Source: Spirodela intermedia (Eukaryota > Streptophyta > Magnoliopsida > Alismatales > Araceae). Taken from it: a stretch of 64,000 bases of DNA. This document shows, in pieces, positions 32,452 to 43,402 of the stretch (its first letter is position 1; each line of letters starts with the position of its first letter). The translations under genes and the position numbers were made by a program. The stretch is taken from positions 997,001 through 1,061,000 of the forward strand of contig LR746273.1 of the NCBI GenBank assembly GCA_902729315.2, in the 5' to 3' direction. The notes beneath the pieces are model-generated. The model saw only the letters and a list, made by a program, of their open reading frames with translations, ran no database searches and was not told where the DNA came from.

Positions 32452-33742
32452 ACATTTATATATCACCTAAAAATCAAGTACTTTCTAAAGATATGTATAT
32501 TTTATCTAATAGAAAATTTTCCAGACACAGTTAAGTGGAGCCATCGTCACCTGCAAGAGAAGGTTCTCAGCCGCTGGTTTTCTCCTCCGTCCACAAACTG
32601 ATGGAGTAATAATCTGCAGTTATAGATTAGCATTAGTAGACAGCGACGAGTATTTTGACGTGCAACTAATTTTCATACGAAATATTTTTTTTGCGTTAGA
32701 AAATATATAATTAGGAAAAATGTAATCTTTCTAAACCTAAAAGTTACAACTCAGATGTTGAAATTTATCATAAAAAACCAAAACAGTAATTTGGTCTTAA
32801 ATATTATAAACTAACAAAATCAGTGATAAGTTCATTCCCTTTTTCAGTTGAACTTGTAGCTCTCTAAAAACTCTATCATATTCTTATTTCCTAGTCCCTA
32901 GGTTTAATAAGACCCAGCTAACGTGTAACTTACAGTGAAAATTACATAATCACCCTCATTATCGGCTATGTTTCTCTACCGTGAGCATACAAAAGTGAAG
33001 AAAGAGGGAGGCTGATAGGGGCAGATGGTGCTCATACTTTAATCGCGCAGAGGGAGGCAGGCACCTTATTCTTCGTGACGAACATCAGGAACGCAGCTGA
33101 CGCTGAGTGAGTCGTCGTCGGCTTCTTATTCAGCCGTCGGAAGAACCCAAGCCTCTCACCCACCACATATGACGGCATCTCTCCTTTCCCTATCTTCGTT
33201 ACCGTCCTTTGTAGGCCATCGCAACGAAGAAGCACAGCATTGAGAGAACAATTTAGAGTTCAGCGTAAATACATGGTAGTCAGCTCTGATTAGGTCGAGA
33301 GGTAAATTATAGATAGTATGGTAGTTTTCAGAGATTTAGGAGCACAACGAAAAACGAAGCAACCTTATGACTAATTCAGTTCATTATCGTGGAGGTAAAA
33401 CCAAATAAAAATGTGATCAGTTTACATTGCCATGGACTAATCAAACAGTAGCAGACTTTCGGTAGTAGCAAAGTTTTACAACTCGGACAGAAAATTTTTA
33501 GTCCACCTGAGCGCTGAAATATCTACTTTATTGAGGCGGCAAGACAGAATCCCACCGTTCAACGGTTGACTTGTACCGGTTTTTGGAGTGGTCAACGGTC
33601 GTCTCCGTCGTAAAGCTGTGGACACGGCATAGAGAAAGCATTTATGATGTTCAGATTGAGTTTTGTGGATTCAAACCTTCCGACGGACGGTCAAATTATA
33701 TGCGTCGATTACTCCGTCCATGACTTGCATACTGTCTTTCTC

Positions 33743-33750
33743 TATAAAAG
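33743..33750 (+). promoter_or_regulatory. TATA box of the intact KTI gene
   Basis: TATAAAAG, 83-90 bases upstream of the ATG. It is conserved in the arm A pseudogene promoter, which supports its role. Confidence 0.7.
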
Positions 33751-33832
33751 GATCTCCAGTCTTCCCAGACCTATCACCACAAGTAGAAGCGAAGCCACCT
33801 TTTTTTTTTATCGTGAGGCGAGTTCTTTGTCC

Positions 33833-34432
33833 ATGAAACTCACCGTGATCTTTCTCCACCTCTCTTCCCTCTTCCTCCTCGTCTCTTCGACGGACGGCGC
33901 CCCGGCAGTCCTCGACATCGAAGGGAACGAGGTAAGGCGGGGGATCACGTACTACGTCCTGCCCAATAATGGCACTGGCGGGGGACTCACAGCCAGTGGT
34001 CGCAACGCCACTTGTCCACTGTACGTGGGAAAGGCGAGCTCCGAGACGGACCCCGGTGTCGCCTTGATCTTCTTCCCCCTCGAGCAGAGCAGCGACGCCC
34101 TGTCGGAGGCATCGGACACGAACATCGCCTTCTCTTCCTCCCCCCTGTGCGCGCAGTCGATGGTGTGGAAGCTTCAGGGAGGCGTTAGCGAGGGCGCAAG
34201 CCGTGTTTATGTGGGGTTGGACGGCACCTTGGGGAACCCTGGCGTGGCGACGGTATCCAACTGGTTCAACGTAAGGAAGGCCGAGGAGGGAGGCTATAAT
34301 CTCGTGTTCTGCCCAGGAGTGTGCGAGGTGTGCAGGGTCATCTGTGGCGACCTGGGCCTCTTCGTGGAGGACGGGAAGACCTGGCTTGGTCTCAGGGGAT
34401 CCTCGTTCTCGGTCGTCTTCAAGAAGGTCTAG
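33833..34432 (+). CDS. Kunitz-type protease inhibitor (miraculin/STI family, 199 aa)
   Basis: An intronless gene as usual for the family. Kunitz (soybean trypsin inhibitor type) proteins are secreted or vacuolar beta-trefoil inhibitors of serine or other proteases, commonly seed- or wound-related. Residues 1-23 are a signal peptide (MKLTVIFLHLSSLFLLVSS). The family signature follows as AVLDIEGNEVRRGITYYVLP. Cysteines at 61 and 106 should form the first disulfide. The cluster FCPGVCEVCRVICGDLGLF supplies C160, C164, C167 and C171 for the second and possibly a third. Two N-glycosylation sequons occur (NGT at about 46, NAT at about 58). The reactive loop near residues 84-90 (EQSSDAL) lacks an obvious Arg or Lys at P1, so trypsin inhibition is doubtful and the target unknown. 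An ATG further upstream in frame (33644) is excluded because it would precede the TATA box. It is the only intact copy of five KTI loci here. Confidence 0.93.
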   Translation: MKLTVIFLHLSSLFLLVSSTDGAPAVLDIEGNEVRRGITYYVLPNNGTGGGLTASGRNATCPLYVGKASSETDPGVALIFFPLEQSSDALSEASDTNIAFSSSPLCAQSMVWKLQGGVSEGASRVYVGLDGTLGNPGVATVSNWFNVRKAEEGGYNLVFCPGVCEVCRVICGDLGLFVEDGKTWLGLRGSSFSVVFKKV

Positions 34433-35000
34433 GAGGAGATCATCGTGCATAAGCTTGTGCAGACGAATGAATGAATTGACCAACTTTACTCTTGGGAATA
34501 ATATCATGAAACTAAATATGAATGGCATGGTTGGATAGGTACTTATTTTGCATTTTATAATCTCTTGCCAGGCTGACGGAGGAGACCCATATGGTTAGGT
34601 TATAATCTTTAATTTATTTCAATCCATAAGAATCAGTACCAATGAAATTGTTAATTATCATACCAAGAATGTGATCCGCAGGCTAAATAATGTGGCCAGA
34701 GTTGTGCAGTTCTTTGGTCATCTTAACCTAATCTACTGTCTTTTTTGGGAAAGAGAGGGGTGATGACGCGGCCTTATGGAGGAGGAAACAAACAACCCAG
34801 GATATGATCCGTTGAAAGGTGATACATCATTCCACAAAAATGAAAAAAAATGCACATCTAACATAAGACAGTTAGGAAAAAAATTGACATTAGGATGGCA
34901 TAAAAAATATATAAATATCATGTGGATACAAAGTCATAAGTTTTGACTTTCTAGTAAGCCTTCTTTTATCCCTCAAAAAATGCCTCCATAAATTCACTGA

Positions 35001-36485
35001 AATCAGCTTGTCAAATTTCTTGTGTTGGGTTAAGAGGGCCAAATAGAGAATGGAGAGGAGTGATTTTTTTTTTTTGCATGGCTAGAAATTTATGTGGGAA
35101 AAAAAAACCTTTTTTAACAAATAGGTGAGTGAACTCCTCAGTTGACTCATATTGGTAAAATGTATACCCCCAAATTTAGTAATGTTTTGTCTATCCAAGC
35201 TTACTTCATTCTGAACGGACCATACATCTTAGTTCAATCAACTTCCTATTAGTGCAACATTAGCTGGACACAATTTGATATACAACTCTAGTAGACCCTA
35301 GTGCACTTAGCCCTTACCTCTAGAATCATAACTCTTTGAGGCCAACTAGATTATCACCCAACTAACGCCTTTCTAGTGCTAGGACACCTTTTTTAAATGA
35401 TCATTGGAAAAAAAATAAAGAAATAATAACAAGTTCATATGTTTGGTAATTTGCTATCACTATAGACCTCTTCATATGCGCCGTATTGTGCCTCCACCTC
35501 ATTAGGATGGAACATCTAGCAGGCTTTATGATCAGAAATATCCTTATTTATTCTGTTTAATAATGGCAAAGCACAGTCCCCATCATTTGGATGAGAACTT
35601 AGGAAGTGAATAATGATAATACCTTCCGTGGCCTGGTTTCTTTGACGAGAGATTCATAACTAGGTCCGGAAAAAGGATATGCGCCACCTGGTCCAGCTCT
35701 GGGTTTGGTGAGGCATAGGCCAAAACCACACCATTTATACTCTCATTAGTATGCGTGTGTCTGCTGTATTGGTGGTTGAAGTAAGCAGCTGTTCAAAATG
35801 GACCACGATCAAGCCAGGTCTTAGCCAATTTCTCAGGTCTCCAGCCCCCAAGGGTTGACTTTTTAGACCATAAAAGCCAACTATTCAGGTGAGAACGTGA
35901 GTTGAATTAGTTCCATCTTCAAATGAAACAAGTCAAACCCTGTGATTGCGAAGTATGCACTATTACATTCGCTGCAGATTATATTTATTTCACCGAAAAA
36001 AATAAAATTATATAATATAAAATTCCTTTCCTTGATATGTAAGATCATGGACGAGTAGATGGAATCTTAGCTTCATTGTTGACAGAAGATTGTATCAGCA
36101 TTGGCTGCCAAATGGCAAAAACATTGACTTCCTTTCTAGACCCTGTCGAAGACCGGAACTGACCCAGAGAGGGAGCAAATTTGTCTGGTCTTATGTCTCA
36201 CGGAGTGCCCGATTAGGAAGCCCATTGACGTTCATGATACCATTTTTCAGACATTACGGCGGGAGAAAGAAAAAAAGGAAGGAAGAAAAAGACGGTGAAG
36301 ACGAAGAAGAGCTTCGTTCGATCTTGAGAAGCTTACAAGCACCGATGATTCCCCGCAAAGAATTAAAACTTTGCGACGAACGGACCCCGGAGATCTGTTC
36401 GCGACTCCTGTAGGAACATAAGAAGATGATGAATCTGTCCCCGAAGACGTTCACTTCTTACGTTCGGGCTTAACCTATTCTCTCC
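35001..36485. other. Intergenic sequence between KTI loci, nothing recognised
   Basis: AT-rich, with poly-T/poly-A runs at 35065-35110. No complete gene, LTR or terminal inverted repeat was identified. Confidence 0.4.
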
Positions 36486-36487
36486 TA

Positions 36488-36960
36488 CTTTGTGAGAGGA
36501 TCTCCGGTCTTGCCGAAGCCATTAATTACCAGGGACAAAGCAAACCCACCGCTGTCTCGCTTTTGCACCGCCCGTTCTGCCGTGAGGCTCAGGGTGGCCT
36601 TTCGCTTCTTCCACCGCCGCGGGGGCTCCTGCTTCGCGGCCTCTTCCTTCCATGAGAACGCGCAGACGATTGCATTCGCCGCATTACTTTGTGAAGTAGT
36701 AACCATCATGAGAACAAACGGTGCTATCCCATGCCTATGAAATACTAGTTTTAGTGAGAATCATTCAGGGGATGATCATTTCCCACCCTCCCAATTTTGG
36801 TCAGATGGTGGAGAAGACCCATTTAATTTCCCTACAGTATTTAGTTCATTTCATCCAACAGGAAGACATATCGATCAGATGTTCACTCGCATACCCATTC
36901 AGGAATCTGATCCGCGAACTAATGAATACAGCGACATCATCTCCTTCGGTTATCCACACA
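36488..36960 (+). pseudogene. KTI-locus remnant: flanks kept, coding region lost
   Basis: The start (TGAGAGGATCTCCGGTCTTG..., then AAGCAAACCCACC) resembles the leader of the intact gene at 33745-33800 (AAAAGGATCTCCAGTCTTCC..., AAGCGAAGCCACC). Bases 36640-36700 (GCCGCATTACTTTGTGAAG) resemble the 3' flank after the fragment at 28612. Bases 36800-36930 (GGAGAAGACCCAT, ATCTGATCCGCGAACTAA) resemble 34575-34690 downstream of the intact gene (GGAGGAGACCCAT, ATGTGATCCGCAGGCTAA). Only about 130 bases separate the two flanks, so almost the whole coding region is deleted. Confidence 0.65.
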
Positions 36961-37030
36961 GAAAAACTGTAAAGCAGATGCTTATCTCTTCGATCTTGGG
37001 TTGAGATCTAGATACAGATATATCCACAGA

Positions 37031-37031
37031 A

Positions 37032-37089
<58 letters not shown>
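37031..37089. repeat. (GA)n microsatellite
   Basis: About 28 GA units with one TAGA interruption, between the KTI remnant and the hydrolase gene. Confidence 0.95.
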
Positions 37090-37091
<2 letters not shown>

Positions 37092-37335
37092 TTGATGATG
37101 CAAGCCTTATCGAAGATCATCCAGGATATGACCATGTGAAGAGTATACATCATTCGACAGATTTTTCTCCATCTTCTATACAGGTTTCAACCAGGATTTT
37201 TTCCTTTAAAAAATAAAATAAAATGATAAGAATAGCATGCCCGGCATCACCTGGCAGACTGCCAGGAAAAGAATGGGTATTGAAAACAATCAATAATAGA
37301 ATTGTGTGGGCCATCCATCTCCTCTGGTCCTTTCC

Positions 37336-39825
37336 CTAAGAACAGCCCTTGCAACAAGTGAGCACACAATCGTCCAAGAAGGAGGCCAGCTGGGAGGAGT
37401 AGAGATTTGGGTGACTGCGGAAATGGTCAACATGGGGAGAGGACACGAAGTCAAAGGCCCTGACTTCGTAACCAGCTTTCCTCTGGCCCTCGACAAAAGT
37501 TTCCACAGATTTTGCTGGAATAACCCTGTCAGAAGAGCTGTAGACATAAAGCTGTGGGCATTTCGGCTGCTTTGACGACAGCAGATCAAAGACGTCAGCG
37601 AGCCTCCTGTACAAGTCAGATAAGCAAGTAAGAACTACAGAAGCTTGTCCCCAAATTTAAGTGGTCAACTTCATTTGTATTACGACGCAACATGAGTTTT
37701 CCCACTTCAGTGTGATTGATGGTAATGAACTTTGTATGAGCATACGACTTTAGGCGCGAAGACCTTCTGATCCCAGGGTCAAACTCTCCTCAAACTAGTT
37801 GCTTACCTATTCACAGAAGGGAGGCTAAGAACCACCTCGAAGAACTTCTCCAAAACTCCCAATAAGGCCGTCTCGGCAACTGCAGGCGTGACATCTGGTG
37901 AAGCACTGTCAAATAACGTCTCCAAGCTTGAATTATTAATCTTCAGCACGTTTTTCGTAGCGATGCTGCGCTTTTTCAGAAATGCAGCAGAGAAACCCGA
38001 CGCCCATACCTTTAAAAGAAAATTGAAGGTTTTTGAGTGAACAGGAAGATCACAAATGTTTTAAATCTACGCGGCAGACACCGTGGCCGATTGTAAGATG
38101 AAAACAAGAGGACGTAGATTCATATCAATAGGTTGAAATTGTAAATAGAAAAATCATATTTTATGGACAAACGGCCAGATTCACCCATAAATTGAGAAAC
38201 CGATTTATCAGTACAACCACGTTTAAAACGTCAATGACAGAGGTAATTCAATATATTAGAGTGGGCTGAGAAATTTTGAAGAGCAGGATACGTGAAAAAA
38301 CAGGCTGCCCAAATCGAAACCAGTTGTCAATTAGTGGAGTGGGTCAGCATATTTCGAAGCCAACAGCTTGACTTTATAGAATTATCCTGACATTCACTCT
38401 CACAGGCAAATCAAGCTTGTAAGGTTTTGATACCCATCAGTTCAAGTTTGCAGTATACAATCACAGTCATCTCCTCTAATACTCTGCAAAAAAAAAAGGG
38501 CTTCTCAACTAAAAATCAAAATAAAATGAATAAAACATCCCGTGTTTAACCTAAGATACTTAGTTCTTCTTTTGAACGTGAGACTATTCATGAATATATC
38601 CACTTAGAACAGTTATGAATGGATATGTCACTCTTTAGACTGTATTTTGCACAATAGCATCAAGATAGTCGCCAAAAAAATTATGTGATAATCAAAAACA
38701 TTGAGAACATAGAGAAGGTGAACCTCCAAACATGTGGAGGCGTTCCCGAACACATACAAATGACAAATGTTTTCATGGCCTTTATATCAAAGATCGTTCT
38801 CAAAGCAGTCCCAGATACAGAGGCATGTGTATACCTGCGGGTCAGGAGCGGCAACGGGAGCTGAGTCCACAATGCAACCCATAATTCTTTCCATTAAAGA
38901 TGGATCCTGTTTCTGAAAATTCTCCAGGATAACTCCATACCTGCAATTAGGGTCACCAGAATCTTAAGCACGATCAAAATCAGGTAAAAGGCAAGAAACG
39001 CTTGAAAAAATGGATTGCGTATGAGAATATTGTGAAGGGTAAAAGAATAAAGAGAAGGGATTCTCACATTATCCATCCCGTATTGCTGAAAGTGTGAAAA
39101 ATTAAGTTTTTCTCACGCTCTTCTGTCAAAAAGTCCGTAAGATGATTTGCAAGTAAGCCAATCTCTTGTTCAGCTTTCCCTCCCACCTTGTAGTACCTCA
39201 CAACGTCCGCCAGAGGAAGGGTAAAAGTAACCACATGAAACCCTTTCGAAGTGTACCAATCCGCATACCTCTTGAGGTGCTTCTGCTTTGCTCCCAGCCA
39301 CCCAAGCAAAACCACCACCATCTGCGACTTGGCAACACTGCAATCCGGATTCCCTGATGACCCATAAGAGCTGGCCTTTGGGAGATGCCATCGGTACGTA
39401 ACCTCCTCGGAGGACAGGAGATTTGAAGAAGCAACGTCGACTGATTGCGGAGAAATAGCCAGCTTGCTGTACTCGCGCAGGGTCGGTCCAACAGGCAGAG
39501 AAGCTAACGTTGTGGAGAAGGACGCGAAGTCGGTGATCCGATTCCCGGCCTCAGCAGCCGAATTCTGAGCCCTTGACGCAGCCGATATACCTGAGAAGGA
39601 AACCCTAGAGACCCATGACTCCTTCGGCGTTGTCGGAATTGAAGAGACTGCGGTGGTGGGTGCCTGTCCAATGAAATCGGTCTTTGGCGAGGCGAATCTA
39701 TCAGACAGATCGGAGGACACGGCGGCGACGGCCACAGCGGCCGCTGCAGAAAGGGGCCGGTGGAGAGCACCGGAGAAGGAAGCCATTGTTGTTGGAACAG
39801 AGACGAATCCTTCTCCCAGGGTCAT
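37336..39825 (-). CDS. TMEM53/DUF829-type alpha/beta hydrolase (four exons, 445 aa)
   Basis: Exons, in minus order: 39068..39825, 38835..38940, 37807..38009 and 37336..37606 (1338 nt). The family has an alpha/beta hydrolase fold; plant members are largely uncharacterised. The core begins with VVVLLGWLGAKQKHLKRYADWY (about residues 168-190). The probable nucleophile elbow is HTFSNTGW, split by intron 1 just after it. The acid is likely in YSSSDRVIP, and the catalytic histidine in SPHVDHFRSHP near the C-terminus. The first 130 residues are serine/alanine-rich without conserved motifs and could be an organelle-targeting extension. The start at 39825 is the first ATG; MASFSG at 39786 is equally possible. 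Exon joins read WIMYGVIL, PDPQVWASGF and SVNRRLADV, as expected for the family. TGT-like donors are normal GT. Confidence 0.9.
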
Positions 39826-42337
39826 ATATCCCCGACGGCAGAAAGACCCGTTTCAAGGAAGCCTCCTACGAAGCTCCTGACTGATCCCGAGCCTTTAATG
39901 GCCGACATATGGTCGGTCGACGAGCCGCCTCCACCTTATTAGAAGAGAAAAGGATACGATATGACGGCAGCGATTTAGGCTTCCCTTCTGCTTGTGAAAT
40001 CCTCGCCTTTTCCGCTAGTAAATGAAAAGTACTTCCGAACGACCCGACTGGGAACGGCAGACGATGCGGACGCGTGAAACGTCGAACCTCTCCCACCAGA
40101 ATGGTCAACGAAGGAAACGGCACATGTTTGACGGAAATTGGTCCCTTCTAGATCGATCTGGAAACAAGGAAAACGTGAATTAATTCCAGATCATGTCTAC
40201 GTCCGTCCTAATGAAGGAATCGGACAATCAAGAAAATAGATGACGTGAAAAGGACTCCCATCGGCGTCGGACAAATCTGCGCACACGTCGAACTGACGTG
40301 GGCATCAGAAATCGGATAGGATCACTTTCCCCAATGGAACCGTGTGAACTCTTCATTGAGGAGCAGATTGAGGTAGGCTGACTGCCACAGTCCTAACAGT
40401 GGATGGAGAGACTCCTTCGAAAAGGAGATCTGCTCGCCACTGAGACTAGGAAGCGATTAGAGAGCGGGTGGGCGATCGTGGATGCGATCGGAGCGGGGGG
40501 CGGAAGAGCATTTCTGTTACGGGCGGCAAAGAAAAAAGAAATCTCCAACGTAATCGGAAAATTCTGAGACGAACGCAATCCCCAAACCTTCTGGAACTGC
40601 GAAACCCTAACCTCACATAGGAGGTTGGTGCAGGACCATCGGCAATGGAAACATCCACCATGAATCCTCACCCCCCTCCCCCATTACGGCAAACGAGACA
40701 GAAAATTCCAGATCCACAAATCAAATCCCCCTCGGTCACGACATCAAGATGGAATTCTAGGAAGATTCAGAAAGATAAATAAAAAGAATGCAGGCAGACG
40801 CGGGGGAGACCAGATGGAGAAGAGGACCCTCGACGAGTCCCGCCCTGGGAAGAACACCGCCACCAGTCGGGGGGCTCGATCCAGCTCCGCTTATCTCCCT
40901 GATCCTTGTCCTCCTCCCCCAAAAGATCGCCCCTCGGGGCAATCACCGGGGACGGAGACGACGAGAGAAGAATCCGAGCCTCCCCCTGCGGGGAAGAAAA
41001 CCTTGCCACAGAGAGAAACAGTGAGGATGTATGAACGATTACTTTCCTCTAAAGGGGGTTTCGTACAATTTCACAGAAATATTATTTTATTAAAATATAT
41101 ATTTCCAGTTTATCCCTCGGAAATCTAATAAAGTACCGATTCAAATCATCTCTAAGCTTCCTAACCAAGTCACCACCGGCCCAATATGCGGGCCATCCGT
41201 GCTCGATATTGGACCCAATAGGGGCCCAGCAGATACTCATTTGGCCCGATAGAAATCTCGGCCCGGCCAGACCCGCGAGTAGAGCCCACATGGGTGCCCC
41301 TTGGCCATCCACGTGTCAACTCTCTACTCCCCACCAAATTCTATCTCGTGGTCGTAAAGGCCGGGGCCGGGTATATCGGGCCCGGAAATCGTTCCCGGGC
41401 TCGGCCCGAAATGTCTCCTCCGTCCTCCCCTTTCTCCTCCATGGCGCGGGCTTGGGCGTCGGACTGCGTCCGGCGGCGGAAAGATGGACCCTGGAAAGCT
41501 CTGCAACCTCGGAGCTTACTCAATCTCCTCACATGGCAGCCGCCCACAAATATCCTTCTCCGGAGTCTTGTTCCTCAAGTAATCACCAACCCGGCCACCC
41601 AATAAAGAAAATGAAGCCATGATCAAGAGTAAGGTCGACGCATCGTCGTCTTCCCGGAACCGGAGCCCCCGAGGAGATTCTTCACCGGTTCTCCTCCTCC
41701 TCCGCCGGCGCCGCAACTTTCTTCTTGAGGAGAGCCAAGGTTAAAGATCCTGGTCCGGAGCCGCCGGAAGGGCTGTCCCCCGGGAACCAGTCAAAAATAT
41801 CCATTAATACTCATCAAGGTCTCCTTCGAAGCCAACCTGCTTCACGAGCTTTGGTTGGGATTCATCACACAGAGGTTAGAGATTGCAGAGGGATTGGGTC
41901 TTAGGAGCAGGCGATTCATCGGGGAAGAGATGGATCCGTTCGAGATTGATGGCATCGCTGAAGATCTTGCGCGTTTATTTGAACTCCTTGCATTAAAGGG
42001 AATCATGAACTACGAGAGGGAGGATGGGGTAATTATCCTGGAAGAAGAACGAGCCCTCGGAGTCGTAGCTCTGGCGAGATGGGAGGGATGACTTTCTCCG
42101 ATCATGCGCTTCTGGATCACGGAGCTGGGGTGGGTGACGTATGACCAGATGAACCAGTAGAGTGATAGAGAGACAGATGGGAAACCCTAATCCACCTCCC
42201 TCCACTTCATATGATCATCCTTTCTGAGACCAACCCCGTCAATTCAGATTGCTCTTCCCTTCATCGGGGAGATTCACACGATTAACAACAAGACAAGGAG
42301 GTAGAAACGAGGGAGGAAATAAAAGACGATCCTGTCT
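39826..42337. other. Intergenic stretch with many short GC-rich frames, no gene recognised
   Basis: It holds the hydrolase promoter. Frames at 41294-41622 and 41855-42091 are the longest clean ones. Neither shows a known domain, a signal peptide or splice context I can support, so they are left unannotated. Confidence 0.45.
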
Positions 42338-42406
42338 GTAGAGAGAGAGGGAGAGAACGGGGGGGAGAGAGAAAGAGAGAGAGAGAGAGAGAGGGAGGGA
42401 GAGGGA

Positions 42407-42464
<58 letters not shown>

Positions 42465-42481
42465 GGAGGGAGGGAGAGAGG
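42338..42481. repeat. Interrupted (GA)n purine tract in the 3' region of the TCP gene
   Basis: About 140 bases, almost all purine, with GGA interruptions, ending about 105 bases downstream of the TCP stop codon. Confidence 0.95.
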
Positions 42482-42586
42482 AATTGGAGGTGAGGGTGCG
42501 CTAGCTATCCATGGAACCTAATGCTTCCGATCGTGTGAGAAAGGAAACCCGAGTTTGAGTTTGATGGAAAGCACAGACAGCAGCGA

Positions 42587-43348
42587 TCAACGGGGTTCTT
42601 CCTCCAGTCTCCCACCCGTTGTGGCGGCCGGAGCACCGGACAGAGATGCAAGGAAGTTTAGATGCCGCTGAGCAGTGGGCAAATGGTTCCCCGCCCTCGC
42701 CGCCGCCGACTCCCCGATCGGTTGCGCCACCGCAAATCTCCCCGCCATGGCCGGCTGCATCATCATCTCCGGCGTAGCAAAGCTCCACATCTGCCCAAAC
42801 TCCGACGCCCTTGCTGGCAGCGCCCAGAAACCGCCACTTGCTCCAATCCCCACACCCATAGGTGCTCCTCCTCCTCCCCCTCCGACGCCGCCGTCGTCCT
42901 TCGACTGGCCGTCGGCGCGTAGCCGCTTGCCGAGAATGAAGGGAGCGGCCATCGCGGAGGGGACCCCGCCGGCATTCTGGTCGAGGGAGGCGGCGGAGGA
43001 GGTGGAGCAGGAGGACTGGCCGTTCTGGGCGTTGCGCATGGAGGCGTTGACGGTGGAGAAGGAAGCGGGGGTGGTGCCGGTGCCTGTGGCGGCGATGATC
43101 GCCGGCTCCGCCTGCCGGAGGAGCCACTCGATGGTCTGCCCGTCGGACTTGTGGCCGAGCTCGCGGGTGAGCTGAAAGACTCTGGCGGCGCAGATGATGG
43201 GCATCCGGATCCGCCGCCCGCGGCCGTCGACCTTGCTGTGCCGGTCCTTGGAAGGCGTCTTCTTCCCCGCGGCGGCGGTGCCGTTGCTCTCCGCCTGCTC
43301 CTGGTGGCGCCGCCCGCCGCCGTTGACCCCACTATCTTGGTTCGTCAT
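42587..43348 (-). CDS. Class I (PCF-type) TCP transcription factor, TCP7/TCP21-like (253 aa)
   Basis: A complete intronless gene. TCP proteins are plant-specific non-canonical basic helix-loop-helix factors; class I members bind GTGGGNCC-like sites and mostly promote cell proliferation and growth. The TCP domain spans about residues 30-92. It has the class I basic region [17 protein letters not shown] (with the class I deletion), then helix 1 [18 protein letters not shown] and helix 2 [20 protein letters not shown]. The motif [15 protein letters not shown] after the domain is typical of the TCP7/TCP21 branch. The rest is alanine/glycine-rich with a poly-Gly run (about 156-164). The start MTNQDSG at 43348 is the first ATG and lies 31 bases below a GA tract that is CU in the leader. 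Confidence 0.95.
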   Translation of the reverse strand: MTNQDSGVNGGGRRHQEQAESNGTAAAGKKTPSKDRHSKVDGRGRRIRMPIICAARVFQLTRELGHKSDGQTIEWLLRQAEPAIIAATGTGTTPASFSTVNASMRNAQNGQSSCSTSSAASLDQNAGGVPSAMAAPFILGKRLRADGQSKDDGGVGGGGGGAPMGVGIGASGGFWALPARASEFGQMWSFATPEMMMQPAMAGRFAVAQPIGESAAARAGNHLPTAQRHLNFLASLSGAPAATTGGRLEEEPR

Positions 43349-43380
43349 AGGCCCCCGGAATCTGAGAGAGACCCGCTGCT

Positions 43381-43402
43381 TGAGAGAGAGAGAGAGAGAG
43401 AG
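43381..43402. repeat. (GA)n microsatellite in the 5' leader of the TCP gene
   Basis: About 10 GA units on the plus strand, CU in the mRNA sense, 33 bases upstream of the start codon. Confidence 0.9.

Larger units (their letters stand above)
32330..35000 (+). repeat. Arm B of the inverted duplication, carrying the intact KTI gene
   Basis: This is the counterpart of 17500-20720 on the opposite strand (anchors listed there). Arm B keeps higher GC and the working gene. Similarity covers about 1.5 kb upstream of the gene, the promoter, the whole coding region and about 570 bases downstream. The paired distances agree well: stop codon to the CCTTTTTTTGGGAAA-like anchor is about 300 bases in both arms. 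Confidence 0.85.

Noticed and set aside
33032-33235. A 67-codon minus-strand frame upstream of the intact KTI
   Set aside because: It looks tidy (KIGKGEMPSYVVGERLGFF), but I know no family like it, and the inverted duplicate arm does not keep the frame.
36090-36413. A 107-codon plus-strand frame ahead of the KTI remnant
   Set aside because: A lysine/glutamate-rich tail and no recognisable family; probably chance.
41294-42091. Short plus-strand frames (103 and 78 codons) between the hydrolase and TCP genes
   Set aside because: No domain, targeting signal or supported splice sites; length is within chance for this GC content.
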